The notes: generated by a model from the letters alone, not told the origin. Shown: positions 39,546 through 52,269, numbered from the stretch's first letter. The stretch is DNA of 64,000 nucleotides from Otis tarda (GCA_026413225.1 CM048552.1:183492053-183556052), one strand, 5' to 3'. Made by a program: numbers and translations.

Positions 39546-42059
39546 GAGGCTAGGAGGACCTCAGGAAGCTTATGGCTATTGAACTGTGCCCTTCTCAGCA
39601 GAGATTATGACCACAACAATGGGTATAGACAAGATGCTTCTTGCTTTTTATATGGATTTCTTCACTGAGAAAATGCTTTTCCCTTTCTGTAGTCATTAAC
39701 TACAGAAGTGTTAAATGAAGACAGCCAGAGAGTAATGTACCAATGGACTACTGGTTCTGTCTACCAAATTGCTCGGTAGTCATGGCATTTAGTCAGCCAT
39801 TATGTCTTTTGTCTCCATACTCTGCAGCTCCTTGAAAGCACGGAACTCTGGGATTTGTGGCACCATTAAAGTAAGGTTGCAGCCTTTTCCTGAAAGAGCA
39901 CAACCAGCAGCACCTCCTGGAGACATGCAATGGCATTCCCAAGCGTAGCATGAGTTCAGTGAATACCAAAGGTTTTATAATCAGCCAAGGATGATTAGGT
40001 CCCAGACAATGAAAGATTATTTTAGCACGAAACTAACATCAATTGCACTGTTTAGATTTCTAGGATGAGATTTTGGCCTAAAAAGCACTGAAAGAAAGCG
40101 AGAGGTGCTGAATGTAGACAGTTTCCTTCTCTTCTCTGAGTTCGTAGGCCTGATATACCAGACAGGATTGCTGCTGTTCTCACTAATCCTGGCAGGAGTA
40201 GTGTCACATCACCAGGCGATGTCGACTGCCAACAGAAGGCTCAGCAGCTCCAGCTTTTCATTGTGAATGGTACCTTCAGACTCCATCGCTCACACTTGGC
40301 AAAGGCTGGTCAGTTTTACAACCTTCAACTGCTTTGGCCAGTGCTGCTGCAATGGACTGCACATGTGTATTCATCTGACAACGGATTTATTTTCACTTCT
40401 CCCACCTGTCATCCAGGTGACATTACACAAGAAGTAGTCAGGTTTTCACCTCTCCTTCTTGGACCATGCTTGTGAGAGATCCCCCAAGACAGTCTCAGCT
40501 AGAAAGAGCATTTCGGTTGAGAGAGTTCAGCTGGGTGTGAATCAGATGGATTGTACAGACCTAAATATCTCAGGAAAAGAGAACTGATCATCACTTTCTG
40601 TTGGAGTAAGACTGTAGGATATAATATTAAAGTGGTACTAATCTGTATTATTTCCCTTTGTCCTATCAACATCCAGGAATTCATGTAGATTAAGTCCTGT
40701 CAGGTGCACATCGTGTATTCTTGTCCTCTACCTCCATGCTAAAGCATTAAAATGTACTCAGCTTAAAAAAAAAAAAACCAAACCATAAAGAATCCAGGTT
40801 GCTTTTTTTGAACTGTGTGTTGATGTAAGTGATACGTGAAAAGACAGATTTGTGATAGGAACAGTCCAGAAATGGCTTACAAAAGATAGCATAAAACTGT
40901 TCCCATCTGGCCATGGCAATGAATTAGGCTAGGATTTTTAAAGGCACCTGATGTAATGAGGTATCCAAAACCAGAATGCTTTGCCAGATTCCGGTACTTT
41001 AATGTGGGATGAAGAGCATCACTGCATAGCCCACATCTGAAATGCTCCACTCTGCTGACTTTCTGGGTTTTTTTTGCTGACTGGCTTTGTTTCTGTTTGG
41101 AAGGAAAATTACTTGAATGAGACCAATGTTTTTGCTTTCTCTCTACTCTCTCAATCAGCTGTAGTTGTAGAAGCAATACTTCAGTCTATTTGCTCCCATT
41201 TCCTTCAGTGTGCATCAAAATGTCTACTTTGGCTTTGCAGATAGATAGACATGCTAACTGGCCGTTCTGCTCCATCATTCTCTGGGGAACTTTTATGCCT
41301 TTAACAGCAACTTAAAAACCAAGATTCTACCTGAAACAAGCAAGGAACAATTAAGACTCTTCATCCCACTTCTACAGCCTTAGACAAGGCACCAGTGATC
41401 TTAGCCTATGCTTGGACCCCTTGAACAACACATCAGCCTACCTAATTATTTTGAGAAGCAACAAGGACGGGGATGAAGCAGAGGAACTCTACCCTTTGGT
41501 GAGGTTTCAAACCTTCTTTCAGGTTTATTATGTGCCCTCGATGGACTGTCTCCCAGAGGAGGATATGAAGCAGAGGATGGGGTACATATGTTCCTGGCAG
41601 AAGCATGTTGGGCTTAAGCAGCACAAAGCCAGCACTGCTGGTGCCTTTTTTTTTTGCTGCTGTTGTTGAACCATGAGAGGGACATACCTGAGGATTGCAC
41701 TAGTTGGCACTTTTTTCTGCAAACTGAACTGACCCAACTACAGTTAGTCCAAAAGTTTCCATCTAGGTTGTTTTTTGGAGGAAATTTGGGGTTTTAACTA
41801 AGAAAAAGCTCATTTTTTCCAAAGAAAACCTTTGACTTAGGAAGTGTAATCTTAGTTTAGAAGGCAGAATAGGATACGATATGCTTTTATGGTTCAACCC
41901 CTATTTCTCTCAAAAAATGTATAGACTTGAGTCAAAAAAGAAGCTAATCTTTCTTAAATTGAAAAATAAATGCTTTCCAAAGGAATAAAGAAATTCTTAC
42001 AAGTTTAAATAATTTTGTAGTTGCTAAAAACACCTCCCTCCTCCAAACTAAGATAGCTA
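39546..42059. other. Unique non-coding stretch
   Basis: No gene recognised. An A-run with CCAAACC tail lies at 40765-40784. Frames are 99 codons or shorter. Confidence 0.45.
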
Positions 42060-42770
42060 TGAACATGTACAAGAATATATTCAAACAACGTGTTAACAAT
42101 CTAATAAAAATATTTACTTAAATTGACTTTGATTCAATCAGAGATTTATTCTAATTATCTGACAGAAATGAACTACCTTTCCTTATTAGACCCTAAATAA
42201 AATAAATTCAATTATATTCTACCAACTTGAATAATTCACAGGGGGAAATTGTGTAAATAATCAAATACCCTGCTCAGTACCTTGCAGAATGAAGCCTTCT
42301 GAGCACTCCTCTCCCTGTGGGCTTGCTCTGCAACTCCCCAGCCCTTGAAGGGATCACAGATACATGAAGCGATAATGAAGTCTTTGTCTATACAATTATA
42401 ATGGATTACTAAATGTATCAGAGTTGCTGTAAATAAATCATTATATCAGGCTCATTTAGCCGGATTCCTACCCTCAGATGGCTTATAATACAGTCCCAGC
42501 TCTGAAAGTCAGCCATTCCTTTGCAATTAGATTTATCACTAATCAAAAATGGAAGCTATCCTGTCAGCTCTGAATTACTCTCGGAAATGCTGAGTTGGGC
42601 TCCAGCTTCAAAGCTATATTTATTCATTTATTCAAACTTTAAAAACATCCATCTGCAAAGATTTAGATGGCCTAACAATTAATTAAAACTTACAGTGACC
42701 ATCTAGTGAGATGCAGCGCTCACATTAACCCAGCCATCTAGTAAATCACAGCAGCAGAAGAGCTCCTTTC
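42060..42770. other. Candidate conserved non-coding element (longest in window)
   Basis: About 700 bases with no recognisable repeat, no frame of note, and dense AT-rich homeodomain-type cores, including 'acaattaattaaaact' near 42675 and 'gatttatcactaatc' near 42530. The composition differs from the flanks and from the GC-richer block that follows. It is the part of the window most like a vertebrate developmental enhancer, but this rests on motif texture and has no alignment behind it. Confidence 0.3.
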
Positions 42771-43275
42771 ACCTCCCGTCTCCTGGCAACACACCTTCCA
42801 CCTTCCTCAAAAACTCCATCCATTAAATGGTTTACAGCAATCGCATCTCTGCAAGCTGCAATTTTCCCTTTTCACAAAACCTGATGGGATGACCGGTCTT
42901 GCAGGGATTGTGCAGCCACATCCACACTGACCGTACTTAGGACACAGTTCTCGACGAGCCGGGGTTGGTGGTGTGCTGACACAACATGGCTCAGTGTTGT
43001 CTGTCCATCCTCCCACGAGAAGCAACCACAGTGTTTCCACTCCAGGGCTGCAGGGGACTTTCTTCTGGACCAAGACTGTCTTGAAAGGCACCTCCCTTGT
43101 CTCCCTTACTGTCCATTTGCCACGCCAGACTGTACGGTCACATCTGATACCCGGCCCCGTGCACCAAGCCGCGCTTGCCACTGACCCATTCCTTTTCTTT
43201 TCCCTTTTGGGTCCCAAATCACCGCACATGGAAGAAAAGGATTTGATGTCCTGGAAGGTTTCAGGTCACTCCTAA
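42771..43275. other. GC-richer block with a cysteine-rich open frame on the minus strand
   Basis: This segment is noticeably richer in G, C and CpG than its surroundings. On the minus strand, 43229-42807 reads open for 140 codons with 14 cysteines, several clustered near the end (QCGCGC, RCDCC). I recognise no domain. An in-frame stop lies a short way upstream of the first ATG (about 43263), and no polyadenylation or promoter signal is evident. It may be chance, a decayed exon or an old retroelement piece, so it is not called as a gene. Confidence 0.25.
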
Positions 43276-44039
43276 TTCAAGACCGAATGCTTATGCAGAG
43301 GTGAGCATGATCCCTTTCCCTCATTGCGAAGTACACGCACAAAACCCCAGCTTAGTAAATTCATCTTCTGTAAATATGTATTGGAACAGAATATCAAACA
43401 ACGTGCTGTGTGGGCAGATGTCAATAAAATCCCTTTACCATTGCAATCTAGCCATCTCTTGGCAGCCATGGCAACTGAATAACAGTACTCAGATTCTGTT
43501 ATCAGTGATACAGAATGAAAATTTATATAATATATCACAGGATAGGTTTACACCAAGTTTCACACAAGGAAGTCAAAACGTAACATAGTATTTACCTAGA
43601 GCTACAGTAAGAACAAGGTATGTGTGGGAGAAGACATCTGGATATGACCAGATTATATTTTGTAGTTTAATCCCTTTACTATCTCATAAATAGACTTAGG
43701 TGTCAAAATAAAAACATTCTTTGAAATTCTTGTAATGAAATTGCTCCTCAGTGAAATTGAGTTCAATGAGCAGCATTCTGCGAGTCTCTATACAGTCTCC
43801 AAGGCCGCTTTGAAGACATGAAAGTGCGACCTCATGGAATACTAATATCAGATATACTTCACACATAATTCTTGATGCCTGAGGGGATGATTAAGGAAAG
43901 GAAGAAATGTTTTGTCTAGAGACAGGAAATTTATGGGAATAAAAAATATCATGCGGAGCAGAAGTCCGTTCTGCACAAGACAACGACCCAACCCCACCCT
44001 CCATCCAGATATCCTTTGAGGCCTGCTCCTCAGGAAAAT
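43276..44039. other. Unique non-coding stretch
   Basis: Nothing recognisable. Overlapping frames on both strands at 43272-43588 are 95 codons or shorter. Confidence 0.45.
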
Positions 44040-44420
44040 ACAATCTTAATTATTAGGCAGGAACTGGTAAGGGGATAACATTTAAAGTATCTTTCTGTCT
44101 TTTCCCTCAATTATATTCTGTTGCCCAAAATACAATGCGTTGCACAGAGCAGACTCATTTCAACAAACATTCTCTCTTGCTGACTGTAATGGGCACATAT
44201 AAAAGTGAATATAAACCAGAAACATTAAAAGAATCTCAAGTTGAAGTTTTGTCAAGCATGGCATAATGTTTTCGCAATTTAATTTTACTGTTTCATTACA
44301 AGATGTTGCTCGGTAGAGCCCAGTTAAGCATAACAATAGTTATTTGGTATATGGAACTAATTAATGTAGTAATTGAGTGGCATCATGCTATAGATTTCAG
44401 TAAAGTTGTCACAGTGTGCT
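44040..44420. other. Candidate conserved non-coding element
   Basis: Repeat-free, frame-free, AT-rich sequence with several TAAT/ATTA cores ('cttaattattaggc' near 44045, 'aactaattaatgtagtaatt' near 44357). Enhancer-like by texture only. Confidence 0.22.
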
Positions 44421-45845
44421 AATGTATATGCTTATCTGTGGTAGTGTGGTCCAAAAAAGCTTCTGTCAGCAAAACCATGTAGGACTTGGTGCTGCGGGGT
44501 GTGAACCTGGCTCTGTCCCTCCTAATACGCCAACCTCAAAACAAGGAGCATCGTGCATCTGGTGAGGTTTGATGTTACAGAGCTTCCTGATTTTGTAAAA
44601 GGAGAGTTCCCAAGATACCCAGGACCATGCTTTTAATTCTTTTCCTAGTCCCTCGGTCTTGAGTGCAAACTCTCAGTGTAGTCCCCAAGTCATAAGGATG
44701 AGGAGCAAACTGAGCACTGGGGATGATGCTACATGAAGAAGCTCAAAAATAGCACCCGAGCCAGTGTACAAAAATGAAACAAGCTCTCGGCTACCCATAG
44801 CATGCAGAAGCACTACACAAACACCTCACATGAATCCATGCTGCTAGCTTCCAGAATAATTAAGAAAATATCTCATTGCTAACATCTCCTCTAAGAGCTG
44901 GTGGTAAAGGTAAGTCTATTGATTTGATCCATGAGACCTTACTCCCTACTCCGTCACAGTGGTTTACACCTCTCTGTATTACAGTAATAAACCAAATCCA
45001 TCATATTCATGTGAAAACCATTAATGTGCAGTGGAAGTAAGCAATTAAACAGGATAATACGTTTCAACAAAACAATTGTTTCAATCCAGCAGAAGTTGTA
45101 GGAAATGATTTCATTTTATTTTAGAAAACTCTTCTTTTTTTTTTTAAAGAACATTATTAAAAACTCATAACAATTTGAGTAAATGTGAAGGGAAGTCTTT
45201 AGTCAGTGCTCAGATAATTAGAAAATGGATGTTTTAAGACAGACAATCTATAAATTTGGCCACCTTGAAGTCATCAAAGCTAGCAGAGGATCCAATGATA
45301 AAAGGGACAATTTAAAAGAATAAGAAAATACAGTAGAATAAAAAGCAGAGACAAAAGCTACATGCATTACAGCAATTACTTGCTGCCATGTAACACAATA
45401 ATATGACACAAACTTTACATGCAGTTTTGTGAATTTAGCAAAAATTAGAGGAGATAATTTTGAAATCTTCAGATCAAATGGATACATCATAGATTCAGAT
45501 GTTTGATCTGGGCATCACCTTAAAAGGAGAAATGGTGTTGAGGATGATCTGTGGTTTCAACATTAGGTATTGCAACAAAGGCTTGATGCAGACCTCGTGT
45601 CATGTGCACAGCCTGTTCTACAGTGGATGTTAACACCAGTGGGCCTCCTACTATGTCTGGAAGATTGCATGTCTGCACATCATCTTACTTGACCACAGCC
45701 ATGAGACTGCAAAGCCACCCCTGTCAGAGTCAGGGCCAGGTCCTGGTGTTAGCCATGTTGCAGTGACAGACATGCAGGATATGGGTCCAAATGCCATCCA
45801 GGTTTTAAAGTTGAGTGACTCAGTCTGAGTTAGTCTGGAGTCTCA
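44421..45845. other. Unique non-coding stretch
   Basis: No gene recognised. Frames are 80 codons or shorter. Confidence 0.45.
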
Positions 45846-46020
45846 GGTTGCCCAGAGAGATAGTAGATGCGCTATCCCTGGAAGCACTGAAGGACGAGTT
45901 GGACGGGGCTCTGAACAACCTGATCTAGTTGAAGATGTCCCTGATCCTTGCAGGGGGTTTGGACTAGATGACCTTTAAAAGTCCCTTCCAACCCTTACTA
46001 TTCTATCATTCTATGATTCT
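45846..46020 (+). mobile_element. CR1 LINE 3' tail
   Basis: A clear CR1 3' end: 'ggttgcccagagaga', 'ccctggaagcact', 'gggctctgaacaacctgatc', 'tggactagatgacctttaaa', 'gtcccttccaaccc', and the terminal octamer series 'ttctatcattctatgattct', which stops exactly at 46020. It is 5'-truncated to about 175 bases, the commonest fate of CR1 insertions, which prime reverse transcription at the 3' end. It lies about 1.2 kb upstream of the larger CR1 copy in the same orientation. The two tails differ, so they are separate insertions and not one split element. Confidence 0.92.
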
Positions 46021-47249
46021 GACTACCTGTGTAGTTAATGGAGTAGGCTTCACATTCAGACTGTCTGTGACAAATACTGATTTTGAGCACTATCGCTAGA
46101 CTGTGACATCTTTTCTCACATCCATAGAGTTCTTATCTCTGCTCGTTGCAAAGAGTCAGGCAGCCCTCTGTCTCTCCATGGCTCTTCTGACAACAAAGGA
46201 TGTCTTAACAGACATCATTTCAGTCTAGCTTAGGTGCCATGGTAGATGCTTTGAATATGGTCCATGTCTATGCTGCTAAAATACAAAAGGACCAGGGACC
46301 CAGCCTCTGACCCCCTGGCTAGGTAGGGCGGACAATGTCCATGCTGCCTTATACAAGGGCCTCTAGAACCGCCTTGTCTTGGAGAGAGCTGGCTGAGGCA
46401 AGTCAGCAAATGAGCCATTTGGTTGATGAAAGATACACTGTTTGACCTTGTTCCCTGGTGGCATAGACCTGTGCAATCTAATCACTTATGCCACACAGCC
46501 GACAAGCTGATGTAACATTCCCAGTATAAAAATGAGGAAGAAAATCTGGATCTACCTAAGAAGATCGAAGTCTGCATTCTAAAACATTGTCTTAGGGTAT
46601 AGTTTACAGTATTTATTAGCATCTCTATAAATATTGAGATAGAGATCCTCATGCTATCAAGATATTTCCAGTAACCCATTGTGCAAGACATCTCTCAAGC
46701 ATTACAGAAAATTATGTCCTTGCCTTGAATTCTTGTAGAAGAACCAGAAAAACCTTGCTGAACTACGACAAGGCTTCTTCTACTTTTTGCACTAAGAGAC
46801 CGATATCCTTTTTTGTCCCAGCTGCTCCCTTTACAGAAGGATAAGCTTGCTGTACCATGAAAGAGCTAATGAATGCCTTCTTGAAATGAATTCTCAGCTA
46901 AAGGGGATGAGCCAGATGACACACAAGTTCTGGTTGCCACAATTTTGTTAAGCCCATCGGTGGCAACATCTTTTCCTTAAGTGAGTGAAGATGGAAATGC
47001 TTTCTTTACTTTTTTTTTCAGTTGTCAGAGGCATTAAAAAAGGAGGGGTAAGGTAGAGAGTTGGCTCTAAGGAACTCCATCATGTCACAGCTAAGCTATT
47101 ACTGCCATTTTAATTACTTCATCTGAAGCTTGTTCAGAGCTTTACACTGGACTTCAGTGCAGATAAGCCTTTACCAGGCCACTGTGGGTATATCTGGTGG
47201 GAGGGAAAGGTGACAGTTCCACCAACACTTTCCATCTGATGAATTCTGA
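46021..47249. other. Unique non-coding stretch between two CR1 copies
   Basis: No gene recognised. Frames are 95 codons or shorter. Confidence 0.45.
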
Positions 47250-49034
47250 TCCAACATTAACAGTAAGAGGAGGACAAAGGAGAATATCCACTCTTTGCTG
47301 GATGAGGCTGGGAATGTGACCACTGAGGATAAGGAAAAGGCGGAGGTTCTGAATGCCTTCTTTACATCTGTCTTTAAAGGTCAGACCAGTTATCGTCAGG
47401 GTACTCCTCTCTCTGACCTGATAGTCTCGGCTGGGGAGCACGCTAACCCCCCTGTGATTCTGGAAGAAACGGTCAGAGACTTACTACTCCAACTGGACTG
47501 CCACAAGTCCATGGGGCCGGATGAGATCCACGTGAGAGTGCTGAGGGAACTGGCGGAGGTGATAGCTGAGTCGCTTTCCATCATCTATCAGCGCTCCTTG
47601 TTGACTGGTGAGGTCCCGGAAGACTGGAGGATTGCCAACGTGACTCCCATTTACAAAAAAGGTTGTAAGGAGGATCCGGGGAACTACAGGCCTGTTAGCC
47701 TGACCTCGGTTACAGGGAAGGTTATGGAACAGATAGTCTTGAGGAAGATCATGCGGCATGTGCGGGATGGCTGGGGGATCAGGCCTAGCCAGCATGGGTT
47801 CATGAAGGGCAGGTCCTGTTTGACCAACCTGATCTCCTTTTATGATCAAGTGACCCATCTGCTGGATGAGGGAAAGGCTGTTGATGTGGTCTACCTAGAC
47901 TTCAGAAAAGCCTTTGACACTGTCTCCCACGGTATTCTCCTGCAGAAGCTGGCAGCCCATGGCTTGGATGGGTACACTCTTGGCTGGGTAAGGAGCTGGC
48001 TGGAGGGCCGGGCTCAGAGAGTGGTGGTGAATGGAGTTAAATCCAGCTGGCTACCGGTCACAAGTGGTGTTCCCCAGGGGTCGGTGCTGGGGCCTGTCCT
48101 CTTCAATATCTTTATTGATGATCTGGATGAGGGCATTGAGTGCACCCTCAGTAAGTTCGCAGATGACACCAAATTGGCTGGGAGTGTGGATCTGCCTGGG
48201 GGTAGCGAGGCCCTACAGAGGGATCTGGACAGGCTGGAGAGCTGGGCTGAAGCCAATGGGATGAGGTTCAACAAGACCAAATGCCGAGTCCTGCACTTCA
48301 GCCACAACAACCCCAGGCAGCGCTATAGGCTTGGGGCGGAGTGGCTGGAGGACTGTGTGGAGGAAACGGACCTGGGGGTACTGATTGATGCTCGGCTGAG
48401 CATGAGCCGACAGTGTGCCCGGGTGGCCAAGAAGGCCAACGGCATCCTGGCTTGCATCAAAAACAGTGTTACTAGCAGGAACGGGGAGGTAATTGTCCCC
48501 CTGTACTCGGCACTGGTGAGGCCGCACCTCGAGTACTGTGTTCAGTTTTGGGCCCCTCACTGCAAGAAGGACATTGAGGCCCTGGAACGCGTTCAGAGGA
48601 GGGCTACGAAGCTGGTGAGGGGTCTGGAGCACAGGCCTTATGAGGAGCGGCTGAGGGAGCTGGGATTGTTCAGTCTGGAGAAGAGGAGGCTCAGGGGAGA
48701 CCTTATAGCTCTCTATAACTTCCTGAAGGGAGGTTGTAGTGAGCTAGGGGTCGGCCTTTTCTGTCGTGTAGACAGTGATAGAACTAGAGGCAATGGTTTC
48801 AAGCTGCGCCAGGGGAGATTCAGGCTGGACATTAGGAAATATTACTTCTCGGAAAGGGTAGTCAGGCACTGGAATGCACTGCCCGGGGAGGTGGTGGAGT
48901 CACCGACCATGGGGGTGTTCAAGAAACGTTTGGATGTTGTGTTGAGGGATATGATTTAGCTGAGAAGTATTGGTGATGGTTGGACTGGATGATCTTTTAG
49001 GTCTTTTCCAATCTTGATAATTCTGTGATTCTGT
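47250..49034 (+). mobile_element. CR1 LINE, 5'-truncated, with open ORF2 reverse-transcriptase region
   Basis: A CR1-family non-LTR retrotransposon about 1.8 kb long. It enters inside ORF2 (the translated start resembles the [14 protein letters not shown] linker that precedes the reverse transcriptase) and runs to the true 3' end: a 75-base 3'UTR with 'ggttggactggatgatct', 'ggtcttttccaatc' and the terminal 'attctgtgattctgt' repeat ending at 49034. ORF1 and the apurinic-type endonuclease half of ORF2 are missing. I see no obvious target-site duplication, which is common for CR1. The preserved frame and clean terminal repeat suggest it is the youngest CR1 copy in the window. The subfamily cannot be assigned by eye. 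Confidence 0.95.
47295..48959 (+). CDS. CR1 ORF2 fragment: reverse transcriptase and C-terminal region, N-terminally truncated
   Basis: The frame is open from 47250 to the TAG at 48957-48959. The first codon taken here is a TTG at 47295, so there is no genuine start codon and the piece is a truncated ORF2, not a complete gene. Visible reverse-transcriptase motifs (numbered from 47295) are [11 protein letters not shown] at about 127, HGFMKGRSC at 167, the first catalytic aspartate in [13 protein letters not shown] at about 202, [11 protein letters not shown] from 257, and the FADD catalytic box at 288-291. A thumb-like and C-terminal region follows, ending in the conserved [26 protein letters not shown] block. 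In an intact element this protein nicks target DNA and primes cDNA synthesis from the RNA 3' end. Without the endonuclease domain it cannot do so alone. No stop or frameshift is seen over at least 554 codons. Confidence 0.9.
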   Translation: MLDEAGNVTTEDKEKAEVLNAFFTSVFKGQTSYRQGTPLSDLIVSAGEHANPPVILEETVRDLLLQLDCHKSMGPDEIHVRVLRELAEVIAESLSIIYQRSLLTGEVPEDWRIANVTPIYKKGCKEDPGNYRPVSLTSVTGKVMEQIVLRKIMRHVRDGWGIRPSQHGFMKGRSCLTNLISFYDQVTHLLDEGKAVDVVYLDFRKAFDTVSHGILLQKLAAHGLDGYTLGWVRSWLEGRAQRVVVNGVKSSWLPVTSGVPQGSVLGPVLFNIFIDDLDEGIECTLSKFADDTKLAGSVDLPGGSEALQRDLDRLESWAEANGMRFNKTKCRVLHFSHNNPRQRYRLGAEWLEDCVEETDLGVLIDARLSMSRQCARVAKKANGILACIKNSVTSRNGEVIVPLYSALVRPHLEYCVQFWAPHCKKDIEALERVQRRATKLVRGLEHRPYEERLRELGLFSLEKRRLRGDLIALYNFLKGGCSELGVGLFCRVDSDRTRGNGFKLRQGRFRLDIRKYYFSERVVRHWNALPGEVVESPTMGVFKKRLDVVLRDMI

Positions 49035-52000
49035 AACATGTAAGTGGTCTATTTCCTAGCTTTGGAGGACAGGAAAATCCTCCTGTAATTTTAACTATGA
49101 ATTGACACAAAAGGCACCTCAGCTTCTTAAACCATTTCCACTTCTATCTTATTTTTGCAGGAGAGGGGACAATTCGTGTGAGGATGCAGGTGCTGATGCT
49201 GTCTCACTTGAAAGTAGCATTGCATGGGGTCTACTTTGGAGATAGCCAGGTAGGCCTAGTCCCACTCCTGTCCTGGGCGTCTAATACAGACAGATCCACC
49301 AGTCCTCAAATAAGAGGCTGTTGGAGAACTTCCTTCTTATAACAGAATAAGAATGTTGATGCAAACAGTTCCAGTGGGACTACTCAAGGCATAGCTCACC
49401 CATGTGAGAAGGAAACTCCTAATTCAGCCACATGCTGAAAACAAACAGGTAAACAGAAGTCCTTCACCAGGAAGCTTCTTCCCACTCTGCCCATGAGCAT
49501 TTGGATTCATCCATGCCTCCTTAGAGCAGGGAGGATGTTGGTCTACACATAATCCCCCTGGAATCAATGGAGTTTAAGATGTTACCCCTAGGAACCCATA
49601 ATCTAAGCCTATGTCCACTGAGTGGTGCTGTACAATACATCTGACTGTATGGAAATCAGTGATATGTCAAGCACTAAGGGAAGGTCCCTCAGCCTGCTCT
49701 TGTCTCTTTACACTAAGTGCAGAAATCATGCTGAAAGAAAGAGGCGCTAGAAACTGGGAGAGAGGTAGGAGTACTTGTCTGGGAGAGCTGAGGAAGGAGA
49801 GGCACATAGAAATAAAAAAAAAAAAAAAATCCACTTTGCTAAAATTAAATCACAGAGCTTAGTGTTGTGTCAAGGGGGAAGAACAGACGAGCTAATATTG
49901 GAGGCAAGACCATGTGAGGCAGGACTCTCACAGATATGGAAAATAATCCTGTGCTAATTAGGCAGCCGCAGGGTGGCTTTTGTCATGCATACAGGGACTG
50001 GCCCTCAAATCAGGAGGCACAAGATTCCACTTCATGCTTGCCATCTCCCACCACCTCCCCATCCATTGCACATACTCCTGAGTCTCAATTTCTATTCTTC
50101 GTCCCTTTAAAATCTATCCAGCGTCCACACTCTCTCCTCAGTGCCATGAAGGTGTCAGAATCTGCTCTAGGTAGGGGATATTAAAAGTAAAGCTGACAGA
50201 ATGGGGAGTGAACCTTGTTTACGCTTCCCACACCCCTGCTGAAGCAGTACCACACAGTAAGGAGTTTAGACACGTTCCTCCTGATACTGGTTGTAATGAG
50301 AAACAAGAAGTAATGAGGTGATTTATTATCCCCTGTCCCTCCCAAAGACCTCAACACATGCTGGCTCTGTCCGGTACTCCTCAGCAATTTATTTCAGAGG
50401 GACAGAACTCTATTCACTCTTTTGCTGTGGCAAAATATCCTGCCTGTTCCCCAACATAAACAAATGAGGAGACCAGGTAAGTTGCCAGGTTCTCAGAACT
50501 TTCCCTCATAAAAGCAATATATGTGCTTATTGTTCTTCTAGATTACAAAAATTGGAAAGAAGAAGAGAAAACAGTAAATTGCACAGTTTATTTTATGGAA
50601 TGGAAAACACAGCAGCAGACCACTACTGCAGTGAAGTCCATTTAGCCATAAATGTGTCCGGGCTTGATGGAGAGCGCCATAGTCACGCAGATGAGTCAAG
50701 ATTCCCTAAGAGTGATGAGTTTCCACTGAGTTCAGCATGGTTTACCAAATTTGATGGAGAATGAAGAACTATGGAACTGCTCCAGTGGCTAACTATCCCC
50801 TGGATTCAGGCAGTCCATTCCTTAACTGCTATCAGTCTTCTGCACTCCTGGGTGCCCCAAAATCTCAGAGTCCTGTTGTGACAAATATTGTACAGACAGA
50901 AATGAACAAAAAAAATCCTTGTTCTGGAGACATTATAAGGGTATCTTCAGATTTTTCCTATACTTTAAACATGTCTGAATGGAATCTAAGGAGAAGATGA
51001 GATTTTTAATGTAGAATTGTGACCTTCTTGTTTAGGGTAGATTAGATTCTTAGGCTTTCATGCTAGAATGTTTTTCTTCACCCTTGATCCTGTTGGTTTC
51101 TTTGAGGCTACTGGTGAAATCAAGGTGAAATGGATCCAAATCATGCACGAGTACACCCAGTGATATTACTGGTACCGCTGAGCATACAAGCAAGAGCAGG
51201 GTATCCAAGCTGGTCTGGCTGAATAGGCAGCTCTCCAAAAAAAGTAGTGTTGGTACAATCATGGTATGCTGAAAAGTTTAATTAATGTTTATTCAGTCTC
51301 ACGCTGTGTGGGACAACAAAAGTAGGGTGAGCAACTCAGACGACCTCCAGTCCACAGCTTCCAGAGTCCAACTTTTAGATCATTGGTGGAAAAAAAGTCA
51401 TGATCAGTCAGTTAGGCAACTCTGTGTCATTTATCAGCCTGGTCCAGTGGCTGCTTTGAGTCACCAAAAATGTCTGCTGTTTTCACTGGATCGGTCTTTG
51501 TACATCTTACTGTGTCTGATGATACTGAAAGTAATCCACAGTACCTTCCTTAAATGAGGTAGCCCTAGCATCATGCCAGATTATAATTACAAACTGTACT
51601 GATAGGGCCAATGGCCTTCTTCATTAGAAATAAAAGTTCCATAATGTGAACCTGGGAATCTAGACAGTTTTTCATTTACTGGTTATGTTACAGTGACATG
51701 AAGCAGAATCAAAAAGCTCGAATTTCAAAATAAGTGAAAAAAAAAAAAATCCTTCTCTTAACAGAGAGGATTGTTCTGGGAGACAAACATCCTAAAAATG
51801 GAGCTGGCATTCTGTTTACAGTGCTTAGAGTGTTTATCTCATGCTGTTTTGCATCACACAAGAGTAGTATTTAAATAAAAGCTAGCTTAGGATACTCCTA
51901 TTAATACTGCAGGCAATTCCTTTGGAGTCTCTTAGGGCTTTGTTCTTTCCTCTGAAACTATCTCAGGACTGTATGTGGCCAGCAGGTTTAATCTGACACC

Positions 52001-52269
52001 CAGTGTTGCTTCTCATTCTGCAGCAAGGAGATCAAGGGGAAGCCACATACCACCTGGTCATTGCTTCCAGAATCCTGCCACCCAGTTCACTTGGGTTTGG
52101 GGTCTACTTTGGCAGCCTGGCTAGAAGACACACCTGCAGTGTGCCACAGGGCATTGGGAGGACAATTCGGAGCTATCACTGAGCAGAGTTTGGTCTGGCT
52201 ATGCAGTCCAGCACAGTGTTAGCACACACCCCAGCTGGGTCTCAGAAGAACGGTGGCTGCATTAAGCTG
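49035..52269. other. Unique non-coding stretch
   Basis: No gene recognised. A 16-base A-run lies at 49814-49829. An acceptor-like 'ttgttcttctag' ends at 50541, just before two short overlapping forward frames (50552-50764 and 50761-51000) with no recognisable domain. Confidence 0.45.

Noticed and set aside
47396..48632. Minus-strand frames of 62-139 codons across the CR1 element
   Set aside because: They are antisense shadows of the GC-richer, stop-free reverse-transcriptase frame.
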